Shown here: positions 52,959 to 61,021 of the stretch, one piece after another
How the letters are laid out: the number at the start of each line of letters is the position of its first letter
How positions within the stretch are numbered: position 1 is the stretch's first letter
Assembly (NCBI RefSeq): GCF_900095825.1
Contig: NZ_LT608315.1
Location: 1,906,712-1,970,711, forward strand
Direction: 5' to 3'
DNA: 64,000 nt
Source of the DNA: Acidaminococcus massiliensis
GTDB taxonomy: Bacteria > Bacillota > Negativicutes > Acidaminococcales > Acidaminococcaceae
Program-made: the position numbers and the translations under genes
The notes under the pieces: model-generated
What the model was told of the DNA's origin: nothing
The model's database searches: none
The model's input: the letters and a program-made list of their open reading frames with translations, nothing else

Positions 52959-52988
52959 ATTATAGCACGGAAAAAGTTGAATAGTCAA
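52959..52988 (-). promoter_or_regulatory. tmRNA promoter
   Basis: TTGACT and an extended -10 TGCTATAAT on the minus strand with an 18-base spacer. The -35 box overlaps the stop codon of the DUF2075 gene. Confidence 0.75.
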
Positions 52989-54859
52989 TCGTTTTCCACT
53001 GTCATCATCGACGCAAACCACCCATAGGTTTCATCCAGCTTCGGATCCTTGGGAAAATACAGGAACATCCCTTTCCGGCTCCGTGTCAGCAGCACCCGGT
53101 ACACGTTTTGGATGACTTTCTCCAGGTCTTTGAAGCCAGGATTGGAGGCATGGGGATCCACCTTCCATTTTCCATCTTGGATAAAGTAATCTCCCACAAA
53201 GGAGACAATGGGGTATTCCAGCTCGATGCCCTGGATCATGAATTCCGACGCCCCGCGGGTCAGCTGATAGCTTTCCTCTGTATACCAGTGGTAGGCTTCT
53301 TCAGCTTTTACATAGCATCCCCGATACTGGGGGCCGAACATCCCTTGCTTTGCCCGGAGATGGAAAGAAACGATGATGCCGGTATGAGCTCCTGGAGCAT
53401 GCTGCTTAACATAGGATACTGCCTGGGGCAATTTGCTGGCATCCCGGAACCTCCAGCAGACGAACCCTTGCGCCACCATTTCGCAGTAGAATTTCCTGGC
53501 TTTTTCCAGATCCAGATCCAGGATGGCTTCCACCCAAGGACTCACATCGATGAAATCATGGCGGATAGACGTATTGAGCGTCAAATGAGGACTGGCATGG
53601 ATATGGGGACTTCCCCCAAAGACCTTTTGATACGAAGCCGGAATATATACATTCCAATCTTTTCTACCAGCTAAAGCTTTGGCCCATAAAGGCATGCCTG
53701 TTTCTTCATGGAAATAAAGGGACTGTCCTTCTCCAATCAAACAGAGGATCGTCACTTTCCCATATTTCGCGGCGATCCGGTCTCCTAGCCGTAAAAGAAG
53801 GGTCGCTTCCGTTTCTCCTGGTTCCCTGTAATCCGTATCCCAGGCCCGTTGGGCTTCATCGAATACAATGATGTTGTGCAGGGGAACAGAAGTCCCATGG
53901 GCCAGAGTCTTAAAATTCTTCATAGCTTGGATATAGCTTTTGCCCTCTTGGACGAATCCATGGTTGGATAAGGTGTTCTGCAGGATATTGACCAAGGGAT
54001 CATTCCCAGAAAGGTAAATGGGGTTCAATGTTTCCTGGTCGTGGGCATGGTCGTAGACTGTCCTGAGCCCGACCAGTGTTTTTCCAGAGCCTGGGACTCC
54101 TGAAACAAAGAGGATGCTCTTTTGCGTGGAACGGTCAGCGATGACACCATCGATGGCCTCCAAGGTCTCTTTGATATCCCCCTCCCGGATGGTCTTGATA
54201 TTCGGCAGGTCACCCGATTTGAAAAGCTGCAGGGTGGCCTCTGCAATATTTTTCAAAGGATAAAAGGGTGAAGCGATCCAAGTACAGCATTCTTTTTCAG
54301 AAAGCGGCAGTTGGTCTTTGAGCGCGTTTCGTAGGGCGGCAGTGAAATTTTCAGGCGTCAGCACATCTACCAAATGATGGTTTCCTGCCGGATTCCCTTG
54401 GGTATAGACCAAGTAGGCTTCCACCTTCATGGCCTTCTTCTCTGTCTCATAATGGTAATGGGAAAGACTTTGCCGATATCCGGCAGCCTGGGCTGCATCC
54501 TCTTTCAAGATGACAGCTTTCTGCTTGAACTCCAAGATGATCACCTTATGTTGGGTAAGGAGCAATACATCAGCCTGTTTCCGCGAATCAGGCATAACAT
54601 ATTCAAAGACCATGGAAAAGGGGTCCAGCCCGGTATCCGCCGGAAGATATGTCTTGAGGAAATCATAGCAGTCTCGCCAAGAACGGTCATTGGCAGGCTC
54701 TACCGGGTATCCGCAAGTCTTTTCCACAAAATCGTGGCAGGCGGTTAGGAAGCTTTCCCGGGTGGTCTCCTCCCGAAATTCCTTCAGCGTAACAACCAGG
54801 GCAGCCCTGTCTTTGCCCAGGTGATTGCGGAACGCCGTCCCAACTTCTACTGTTTTCAA
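52985..54859 (-). CDS. PD-(D/E)XK-like nuclease fused to DUF2075 helicase domain
   Basis: A protein of about 624 residues. The N-terminal region contains ADVLLLTQHKVIILEFKQK near residue 110, the D...ExK pattern of PD-(D/E)XK nucleases. The DUF2075 domain follows with Walker A VSGVPGSGKTL near 255, Walker B IIVFDEAQRAW near 340 and a C-terminal LTRSRKGMFLYFP helicase-like motif. This mix is typical of defence or DNA-processing proteins in accessory regions. TTG 54859 has AGAGGGG upstream; an in-frame ATG at 54898 lacks a ribosome binding site. Confidence 0.82.
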   Translation of the reverse strand: MKTVEVGTAFRNHLGKDRAALVVTLKEFREETTRESFLTACHDFVEKTCGYPVEPANDRSWRDCYDFLKTYLPADTGLDPFSMVFEYVMPDSRKQADVLLLTQHKVIILEFKQKAVILKEDAAQAAGYRQSLSHYHYETEKKAMKVEAYLVYTQGNPAGNHHLVDVLTPENFTAALRNALKDQLPLSEKECCTWIASPFYPLKNIAEATLQLFKSGDLPNIKTIREGDIKETLEAIDGVIADRSTQKSILFVSGVPGSGKTLVGLRTVYDHAHDQETLNPIYLSGNDPLVNILQNTLSNHGFVQEGKSYIQAMKNFKTLAHGTSVPLHNIIVFDEAQRAWDTDYREPGETEATLLLRLGDRIAAKYGKVTILCLIGEGQSLYFHEETGMPLWAKALAGRKDWNVYIPASYQKVFGGSPHIHASPHLTLNTSIRHDFIDVSPWVEAILDLDLEKARKFYCEMVAQGFVCWRFRDASKLPQAVSYVKQHAPGAHTGIIVSFHLRAKQGMFGPQYRGCYVKAEEAYHWYTEESYQLTRGASEFMIQGIELEYPIVSFVGDYFIQDGKWKVDPHASNPGFKDLEKVIQNVYRVLLTRSRKGMFLYFPKDPKLDETYGWFASMMTVEND

Positions 54860-54913
54860 AGCCCTTTCCCCTCTTCCCCAAATTACACTTTGCTCCATGA
54901 TATCTTGTTATTC

Positions 54914-55843
54914 TCACCGGTGTCCCCGGGGAGGCGGCGGCCGGTGCCCGCCATGGTGGGGCGGAGGCGGACGGTGGCCGATGTAAGCAGGACCGTAGAA
55001 CGGGGCACCCCACCAGCTGCGCCAGTAGAAATCGTCCAGCATCATCATTTCGTTCAGATAAAGACGGTTCAGATAAGAACGATAGGCCATCTGCTGCAGT
55101 TCTTCTTTGGTCACCACAAAGACACGGGCCGTGCCGGAATCTTTCACGTTCCCCACCTGGGCCTCTACCAGGATATCCGTCCTTCCCAATTTCTGAGGGA
55201 TCAGCTGGTTGCTGCTGTCCACAGAGACCACGTTCTCGTTCAGGCTTTTCACCTTCAGGGTGTAAGGTACTTCCCCCGGAGTCCGGAGCCGCACGATCCC
55301 CTTTTCCCCCAGCTGCAGATACCGGGGATAGACCTGGAGCCTGGTCTTCTTCATGACCTTATCCGCTGAGCCGGCTATCATGCCCGGTTTTTCTCCGTCC
55401 AGCCGCCACACCGATGAAAGATCTTTGGCTACGTAATACTCTCCGATCTGGGTTTTGTCTTTTTCATCGTAGGCCCGGACCCTGCGGAAGAATTTATCCG
55501 TCAGTTCCCGATCCACCCGGAGGTAATAAGGCCTGCCCGCCGGGTCAAGACCGGTAGCGCCCTTATCCAATCCCTGGAGGCAGGCCGTCACCTTTTTGTA
55601 CGTCCCGCCCTTCACCAGGCAGAACTTCTCCAGGATCTTGGCATCCGCCTCAGCCAGCGGATCCCGGATGGCCTTTATCCCATCATTTTTCGATGCGGCT
55701 GGCGCCCCGGCCTTTTCAGCAGAAACAGCGGCCGTTATGCCAGTTGGCTGCACTGCCGGCCCCGGAGAAGCTGCAGAGGCCATACCGCTCCCCAGGCAGA
55801 ATGCGGCAAAGCCTGTACAGAGCAGCCTTTTGATCGTATCCAT
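54914..55843 (-). CDS. Secreted protein with BIG2-like domain and His/Pro-rich tail
   Basis: A 309-residue protein of unknown function. A signal peptide ends near residue 25 (MASAA). A bacterial-Ig-like segment lies at about residues 175-250 (YPRYLQLGEKGIVRL, NVVSVDSSN, GTARVFV). The C-terminus is aromatic and then rich in Pro, His and Gly (HRPPPPHHGG), possibly metal-binding. ATG 55843 follows AAGGGAA. It is the last of a row of small genes on this strand. Confidence 0.7.
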   Translation of the reverse strand: MDTIKRLLCTGFAAFCLGSGMASAASPGPAVQPTGITAAVSAEKAGAPAASKNDGIKAIRDPLAEADAKILEKFCLVKGGTYKKVTACLQGLDKGATGLDPAGRPYYLRVDRELTDKFFRRVRAYDEKDKTQIGEYYVAKDLSSVWRLDGEKPGMIAGSADKVMKKTRLQVYPRYLQLGEKGIVRLRTPGEVPYTLKVKSLNENVVSVDSSNQLIPQKLGRTDILVEAQVGNVKDSGTARVFVVTKEELQQMAYRSYLNRLYLNEMMMLDDFYWRSWWGAPFYGPAYIGHRPPPPHHGGHRPPPPRGHR

Positions 55844-55957
55844 AAGATTTCCCTTCTTTCTCCAGTGAAACAACGCCCGTACAAACGGGACGACCTGTCG
55901 GGAACGCTCTGCAGCCTTTGGTCATCCCTTAACGGTTCTTGATTCTTCAATTTCCCT

Positions 55958-56779
55958 TCAGTCCAGCTGCAGCACCCGGTCCACGTCGGCCATGATGACC
56001 CCTGTAGTCCCGTCCAATTTGCTCAGGAGCTGCTGCATTTCTTGGGAATTTTTCACCGGCTTGTCCAATTTCAACGCTGCCATGCTCAGCATGGGCATGT
56101 AATACTGGACGCTGCAGTCCATTTTTTTCGCCAGCTTTTCTACGTCTTTTTGGGTCATCCCCCAGTCCAGGTGCAGCAGTACCATATCATCGGAATAGGC
56201 CTCTCCAGTGAACCCATTGCGGATCAGATGGCCCTCATGGGTTTCTTGGAAAGGATCTTTGACAGATGCCAAAGATTTCCGGAGAGAAGCAGCGGTTTTC
56301 CCATCCGTTTCCCCAGACGCACCAGGACGGGTGAAATGGACGCTGCTGATCTGTTTGGCCTGGTCGATGGTCAGGTGGACTTCCAGATCATTTGTCGGAT
56401 CATTTCCCTTTTGCCGGATCTGAAAAACGGTTGTGCCAGGCTTCAGAGCCGTAAATTGCAGTTTGGTCACCGCCAGCTGGGGTTTTGTATCAGAAAGCCG
56501 GGTCACAGTCTGGGAATCCAGCCGCAGCATAGCAGGATCCAGATCCTCCACATCCCAGCCCGCTCCTCCGGCAGCATTCCCTTTCAGGTCCAAGGTCAGG
56601 GTACTTCCTTGGACGGCCATTCCATACCCGGAATAGACTTCCTGTTGGGTACCATCGGCGGACCGGTAACTGACGCTGGCTGTCTGGGTAAAGGCTTCTT
56701 CCGCCCACGCTGCAGCCGGCAGCCCCAAGGCCAGCACGGATAGCATCACCATGACTCTTTTCCAATCCAGGTTTTTCAA
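55958..56779 (-). CDS. Secreted protein of unknown function
   Basis: A 273-residue protein with a signal peptide (VLALGLPAAAWAEE, cleavage near residue 26). I recognise no family. The TTG at 56779 is chosen because AGGAGG is 10 bases upstream; a TTG three codons earlier is too close to that site. A broken second copy of its start and one internal piece lies at 57365-57437. Confidence 0.7.
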   Translation of the reverse strand: MKNLDWKRVMVMLSVLALGLPAAAWAEEAFTQTASVSYRSADGTQQEVYSGYGMAVQGSTLTLDLKGNAAGGAGWDVEDLDPAMLRLDSQTVTRLSDTKPQLAVTKLQFTALKPGTTVFQIRQKGNDPTNDLEVHLTIDQAKQISSVHFTRPGASGETDGKTAASLRKSLASVKDPFQETHEGHLIRNGFTGEAYSDDMVLLHLDWGMTQKDVEKLAKKMDCSVQYYMPMLSMAALKLDKPVKNSQEMQQLLSKLDGTTGVIMADVDRVLQLD

Positions 56780-56823
56780 TTCTGTCAAGCCTCCTGCTTA
56801 CAATCTTACATCTTTTATTTATA

Positions 56824-56862
56824 CCAAAAAGCCTGCTCTGTCAACCCAAGAGCAGGCTTTTC
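56824..56862 (-). terminator. Terminator inside repeat copy 1
   Basis: AAAGCCTGCTCT/AGAGCAGGCTTT, a perfect 12-bp stem with T-rich flank on the minus strand. Confidence 0.75.
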
Positions 56863-56866
56863 ATGA

Positions 56867-56932
56867 TCAATCGATGACATCGATGCGCTGGATGATCCCT
56901 TGCGAGTCCGTATACACAAACATCCCCGCACC
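56867..56932 (-). pseudogene. 3' remnant of a second copy of the 160-residue gene
   Basis: The last 22 codons (ending QGIIQRIDVID, then stop) are identical to the end of the gene at 57516-57998. The rest of this copy is gone. Confidence 0.75.
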
Positions 56933-56954
56933 TTGACCTTGATCAACAGCCACG

Positions 56955-56994
56955 GGAAAAAGTCCACAATCTTGCCGACTGTGGACCTTTTTCT
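56955..56994. terminator. Terminator after the 73-residue gene
   Basis: AAAAAGTCCACA and TGTGGACCTTTTT pair with one bulge; T runs flank both sides. Confidence 0.75.
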
Positions 56995-57068
56995 GCTGTT
57001 CGGTTTTTTCCTAATGGCAGGAATTCCCCACTCCCGCCATGGCTTTTCCTTACCCTGGAATCGCTTTT

Positions 57069-57290
57069 TCAATGCTTCGAATATTTTTTGACTTGTTCCT
57101 CAATGAATTGATGTTCCCTTTTCCACAATTCCATTTGTTTTTCCGCATCCTCGTTGATTGTATTGAATGCATTGCTTTGAGAATGGGGGTGCTCCCGGGA
57201 ACCTTCTCCCCTTTTTTTCTGAGAAGGGCCCTCATTCACCGTATCCCACAGGAACATATCGTCGAAATCCTTTTCCCAGCCGTTGTCCAT
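57069..57290 (-). CDS. Small hydrophilic protein of unknown function (73 residues)
   Basis: A charged protein without membrane helix or signal peptide, ending in a helix-prone stretch (EKQMELWKREHQFIEEQVKK). ATG 57290 follows GGAGAGG at 8 bases, which supports expression, and a terminator follows. It sits between the two direct repeats, so it was either part of the duplicated unit or inserted later. Confidence 0.5.
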   Translation of the reverse strand: MDNGWEKDFDDMFLWDTVNEGPSQKKRGEGSREHPHSQSNAFNTINEDAEKQMELWKREHQFIEEQVKKYSKH

Positions 57291-57364
57291 TTTTCTCACC
57301 TCTCCGAAAACTTATCGGTTCCATGTGCCAAATCCTCGTCGAAATATAGGGAGAGACACCGGCC

Positions 57365-57437
57365 CGGGCCTCAGTCCAGGTGCAGCAGGACCATATCACA
57401 TGACTCTTTTCCAATCCAGGTTTTTCGATTCTGTCAA
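57365..57437 (-). pseudogene. Internally deleted remnant of the 273-residue secreted-protein gene
   Basis: The frame starts with a TTG in the context seen at 56788 and matches the first twelve codons of that gene. It then jumps to a match with bases around 56165-56190 of the same gene, with a stop (TGA) at the junction. About 560 bases have been lost. Confidence 0.7.
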
Positions 57438-57581
57438 TCCTCCTGCGTACAATCTTACACCTTTTATTTATACCAAAAAGCCTGCTCTGTCAACCTAAGA
57501 GCAGGCTTTTCATGATCAATCGATGACATCGATGCGCTGGATGATCCCTTGCGAGTCCGTATACACAAACATCCCCGCACC
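57399..57581. repeat. Direct repeat, copy 2 (183 bp)
   Basis: Second copy of 56750-56932, joined on its right to the intact 160-residue gene. Confidence 0.9.
57473..57511 (-). terminator. Terminator of the 160-residue gene (repeat copy 2)
   Basis: Same 12-bp stem as in copy 1, directly after the stop codon at 57516. Confidence 0.75.
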
Positions 57582-57998
57582 CGAACCGGATCCTATATGG
57601 GGATAAATGGTTTTGTAAAGCCCGCTCCTTTTATCGTATCGAGCGCTTTCGTAACCATATAAATCCGTTGCCACCGATTTATTCATACCAACAGTCAATC
57701 CCGCCGGCGTCCCCCATCCATTGTCAGCCCGCGTAGAAACATAATTGATATGGATCGTGCCATCCGTCCCTCTCCACCCTTTCAGGAGGACGCTCTCCCC
57801 ATAATGGTACTGGAAATACCGGCCATCATCCGTGATATATTCTGGCTCCCCATAGATACTGGACGCGTAGTCCAAGGTACAATGGGTCACGTTCAGTCCT
57901 CCCAGGGAAAATTCCGAATTGGGCAAGGGCCGTGCCTGGCAGACCGCAGCCAAAGCGAAGGTGAAACAAAGGATGAGTAAAGAAACTGTTTTTTTCAT
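57516..57998 (-). CDS. Small secreted protein of unknown function (160 residues)
   Basis: A signal peptide (LLILCFTFALAAVCQA) is followed by a soluble domain with short repeated turns (GEPEYITDDGRYFQYHYG, GMNKSVATDLYG). The pattern resembles small SH3-like or SmpA-like secreted domains, but no family is certain. ATG 57998 follows GGGGGAG. Its 3' end is duplicated at 56867. Confidence 0.65.
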   Translation of the reverse strand: MKKTVSLLILCFTFALAAVCQARPLPNSEFSLGGLNVTHCTLDYASSIYGEPEYITDDGRYFQYHYGESVLLKGWRGTDGTIHINYVSTRADNGWGTPAGLTVGMNKSVATDLYGYESARYDKRSGLYKTIYPHIGSGSGAGMFVYTDSQGIIQRIDVID

Positions 57999-58110
57999 GA
58001 TGACTCCCCCATTTTCCTGCAGCATCTTTTCCAGCTTGGTTTATCCAAGAAGATCTTCCAAAAGTTATTATATCACCTTATCTGGGGCAAAATCACGACA
58101 CCGTATAAAT

Positions 58111-58177
58111 GGGTATGTGTCAACAAGTTCTCGATGAAACCTTCATCGCAGTATAGTTATCCATTCATGGGCCGAAA
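58111..58177 (-). repeat. Dispersed repeat, copy B
   Basis: Matches 15665-15731 in reverse orientation. To its right is a run of AGAGTG-like units (GTGCAGAGTGAAGAGTGCAGAG), the only other structure in the intergenic stretch 58026-58260. Confidence 0.7.
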
Positions 58178-58260
58178 GTGCAGAGTGAAGAGTGCAGAGA
58201 GGACAACCATATTATCAGAAAGATGCCGCATATATAACAGTCTTTAGCCTCAAATCAGCA

Positions 58261-59286
58261 TTACGAGGGATTTTGTGCTAGTTTCTTCATTTCTTCAACG
58301 GTCTTATTATTCGAACACATCAATTCCACATACAGATCTTTGTTTTTTGAACGGATAATGATCGTCCCATACGCACAAATAGGAAGCTGCCTGTTGTCTT
58401 TGAATCGTTTATCAGGTGTTCCATTTTTATTGACTTTCAGCCATGTCTGGCCGATGACTTCAGCGTCATTGGGAACCAGCTCTTCTTCCACATAGGATGT
58501 TTTCTTGAAATCCAACAGAATATCTGAATAGCTGACCGCCCCCACATCCATCGCTGAAACGACCAGCAGCTTGTCGGGCATAAAGTAAAGAGCCTGTTTT
58601 CGAAGTTTTAACCCAAAGCAGGACACATTAGAAAGGATATAAAAAGGCAGTTGATTGGTAACTCTCGCTGCAATCCGCTTGATTCCCCTTGATGCGCCGC
58701 CGTTGGTTCTACGTTCCAGACTGCTTTCCGAAATCACCTGCCAGAATTTAGCATTATTACCTAATTGCATCCATAGTGCAGATAAATGCTCGTATCTTTG
58801 CTTGGATTCCTCGTCGAAGGAATATTCCACAGGGACCCGCAGTTTTGTATAGACAAGAACCTTAAGGATTGCCCCAAGCAATGCCGTCAGGGCAAAAACC
58901 GGATACACTATGGATAATACCGCCGTGGCCAACAATGGAGTACTGATATAATTGTATCTTTGGACCGCTTTCAGTTTTTTTAGCAATTCGGCATATTCCG
59001 GATCCTGATATTCACTAATTTCTATTTTTTCGGTACTGACATCAGGAGGTTCTAATGGCTGCTGAACTGGCGGGGTCCCGGGGACACCATTCCGTCCTTT
59101 AGGACCGTATTCCTGCACATAGGATATCCCCGTTCCAGGGATAGAATATGTTTCACGAACTCCCCCACGGGCCGTTTTGGTGAATCTGACTCCCTTCATT
59201 CCCCAGCTGTAGCCGATTCCACTTTTACTGATATTGATATGGCAGCCAAATCCCAAATTGATACGTTTTCTCATTCTCCATCCCAT
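58261..59286 (-). CDS. DUF4236 domain protein with two membrane helices
   Basis: The 341-residue protein starts with a DUF4236 domain (residues 4-60: INLGFGCHINISKSGIGYSWG, YSIPGTGISY). Two membrane helices lie near residues 105-150, followed by a cytoplasmic domain of unknown kind. ATG 59286 follows GGGGGAG. Its codon use is AT-richer than the core genes, suggesting transfer. Confidence 0.75.
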   Translation of the reverse strand: MGWRMRKRINLGFGCHINISKSGIGYSWGMKGVRFTKTARGGVRETYSIPGTGISYVQEYGPKGRNGVPGTPPVQQPLEPPDVSTEKIEISEYQDPEYAELLKKLKAVQRYNYISTPLLATAVLSIVYPVFALTALLGAILKVLVYTKLRVPVEYSFDEESKQRYEHLSALWMQLGNNAKFWQVISESSLERRTNGGASRGIKRIAARVTNQLPFYILSNVSCFGLKLRKQALYFMPDKLLVVSAMDVGAVSYSDILLDFKKTSYVEEELVPNDAEVIGQTWLKVNKNGTPDKRFKDNRQLPICAYGTIIIRSKNKDLYVELMCSNNKTVEEMKKLAQNPS

Positions 59287-59337
59287 GAGAAACTCCCCCA
59301 ATCAATAGTTTAAAATATTTATATTGCTTCTACTATC

Positions 59338-59700
59338 TTAGTGATCTTGTTCTGCTTCGATTTCTTTTAACGACTTTCCATCCGCATTTTTCCACACCCT
59401 GGGTCCGCTGACGCTATACCCAAGAACAAAGTCAGCGGCTGCAGAAGAGCTGGAAAAAAGTAGATCCTCTGTAGTTACCCAATCTTTTACTTTTTCATCA
59501 GCCATCCATTTCTCTCTCAGTTTGACGATTCCATTGCTGAGAGATTTCGCACTTAATTTTTCATTCAGTCTGGCTCCTTGTAAAACTACAAAGCCTTCCG
59601 GTGTAACTTTCCCTACTCCATAAGCAGATCCTGAAGAGATATGAAGCAGTTCTTCATCATTATTCCCAATATCCTGTTTTTGTGCTGATAAACAAACTAG
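59338..59700 (-). pseudogene. DUF4357 domain fragment
   Basis: The minus-strand frame ends at TAA 59338 and encodes GKVTPEGFVVLQGARLNEKL, SNGIVKLREKWMAD and DLLFSSSSAAADFVLGYSVSG, matching DUF4357, a domain found at the C-terminus of restriction-type and GIY-YIG proteins. The frame has no proper start and meets a TGA at 59743. It is a 3' fragment only, joined to the pglZ remnant by a frame change. Confidence 0.65.
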
Positions 59701-59920
59701 GCACCAAAAGTTCCTGGGGGGAATATCCCCCGTGGACGTAGTTCATGCCCCCAGAGGCTTTAAAGACGCTCATACCTTTGGCCAGGACCACATACCGGTC
59801 ATTCACCCAAAAGAAACAGCCTGTTTGAGTTCCCGGAACCAGTATTTTTCCTTGACTCGTGCTGGATAGGGCTGTATTGTTACTGAAAGTGCGGACATAC
59901 GAAGGCTCCTTTCCCATCAT
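59660..59920 (-). pseudogene. BREX pglZ C-terminal remnant
   Basis: The 86-residue frame ends SGGMNYVHGGYSPQELLVPSL, the conserved tail of PglZ alkaline-phosphatase-like proteins. The preceding DRYVVLAKG part also fits. A full PglZ has 700 or more residues, so this is a fragment. It overlaps the DUF4357 fragment in another frame. Confidence 0.6.
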
Positions 59921-59965
59921 AGATATCAGTTTTTGAAACCATTTTCTTGTTTCCTACTGTTAACA

Positions 59966-59986
59966 CTATGGTTTATTATACCATAG
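59966..59986 (-). promoter_or_regulatory. Promoter -10 inside a palindrome
   Basis: CTATGG and CCATAG flank a minus-strand TATAAT preceded by TG (extended -10), about 55 bases upstream of the pglZ remnant. It looks like a repressor-controlled promoter left from the lost locus. Confidence 0.45.
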
Positions 59987-60075
59987 CCGCTGTAGAAATT
60001 TTAGGACAGGTAAAGAAAAACGCCCTAGCAGGAACTCCCACCACGGCTGTCTTTCTTTCCGGATCATTTCGATTT

Positions 60076-60111
60076 AAGACGTCAGACCGGCCCTACCGGG
60101 TCTGACGTCTT
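60076..60111. terminator. Terminator of the PhlG-like gene
   Basis: AAGACGTCAGACC and GGTCTGACGTCTT form a perfect 13-bp stem followed by T residues on the plus strand and AAAT on the minus. Confidence 0.75.
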
Positions 60112-60113
60112 GT

Positions 60114-60914
60114 TCAAAAATTCTCCTTATTCTTCCTGTAAACTTCCGGCAAAATAGCGGCCAGGTTGGTAAATTCCTTGATATTGTGAGCAAAAAGGCC
60201 CCGAGCCACTTCCACCGGTACCGAATCCCCTTCCGGCAGAGCTTTGATGATCTTCCCCTGGTGCAGGGCATATCCGATCCAGAACCGGGAGCAGAACAGG
60301 ACACCCTCTTTATACGGGAACCATTTATGGGTCATGGCCGCCCCGCAATCCCCTGCCCCAATGGCGCAGACCAAGGACTGACAGGCTGCAGTCCCCAGCA
60401 GGGATTCATCATACCCGAAATCCCTGGGCCGCTTGAACTGCAAATGCAGGAAGGACGGTCCGAAGCCGATATCTTCCATAATGTAATGATCCACATCCCA
60501 AGTCTTTTGGGAAACAGGGACGGAAGGGTCGCAAACGTATGCCGCATTATTGGCACGGGCAAAATAATGATCCTCCGGGTCCCAGATTTTGTAACGGAGG
60601 TCAGAGCCTACGCTGTGCCAGGGGAACCACCAGTCCAGCATATCGCCGGTCACTCCGGGCATATAGGTTGCATTGCAGACAAACCCTGTCCCGTCAGCAG
60701 CCACGCCATAGCCCACCTGACAGAATTCCTTGTCCATCCCCTGGAGGAAACGGTTCCGCTCTGCAAAAGGAACGGCAGGGACCGGAGAAGGTTTCTCGAT
60801 CAGGGCCAGTTTCGCAGCCGGCACCTCCGTCATTTTCCGCTGGAACAGGGGATAATAGGAAAGGGTTTTCTCTTCCTTGCTGACGCCCACTTTTTTCCCA
60901 GTATACAATGTCAT
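60114..60914 (-). CDS. DAPG hydrolase (PhlG) family protein
   Basis: A 266-residue protein of the PhlG family (DNATYMPG-like CNATYMPGVTGDMLDWWFPWH near residue 88, RYKIWDPEDHY near 113). PhlG of Pseudomonas cleaves a carbon-carbon bond in diacetylphloroglucinol with a zinc ion; histidines in HSVGSDLRYKIWDPEDH and later are possible ligands. The substrate here is unknown. It is divergent from a TetR gene, with a palindrome between them. ATG 60914 follows GAAAGGCGG. Confidence 0.8.
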   Translation of the reverse strand: MTLYTGKKVGVSKEEKTLSYYPLFQRKMTEVPAAKLALIEKPSPVPAVPFAERNRFLQGMDKEFCQVGYGVAADGTGFVCNATYMPGVTGDMLDWWFPWHSVGSDLRYKIWDPEDHYFARANNAAYVCDPSVPVSQKTWDVDHYIMEDIGFGPSFLHLQFKRPRDFGYDESLLGTAACQSLVCAIGAGDCGAAMTHKWFPYKEGVLFCSRFWIGYALHQGKIIKALPEGDSVPVEVARGLFAHNIKEFTNLAAILPEVYRKNKENF

Positions 60915-60948
60915 AAAAAGACCGCCTTTCTTGTTCTGTTTGCTGACT

Positions 60949-60968
60949 TGTGATACGATTGTATCACA
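60949..60968. promoter_or_regulatory. TetR-type operator
   Basis: TGTGATAC-GATT-GTATCACA is a perfect inverted repeat with 8-base arms, in the divergent region between the PhlG-like and TetR genes. It is the likely site of the TetR protein. Confidence 0.7.
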
Positions 60969-61021
60969 GTAAACAGGCTCCAACTACCCACTCCTGGGAT
61001 ATAGAACAGAAAGGCGTAAAA

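Larger units (their letters stand above)
56750..56932. repeat. Direct repeat, copy 1 (183 bp)
   Basis: Identical in length to 57399-57581 and different at about five positions. It includes the start of the secreted-protein gene, a terminator, and the last codons of the 160-residue gene. Confidence 0.9.

Noticed and set aside
56815..57072. An 85-residue frame across the first direct repeat
   Set aside because: It is out of frame with the duplicated gene ends and spans two terminators.
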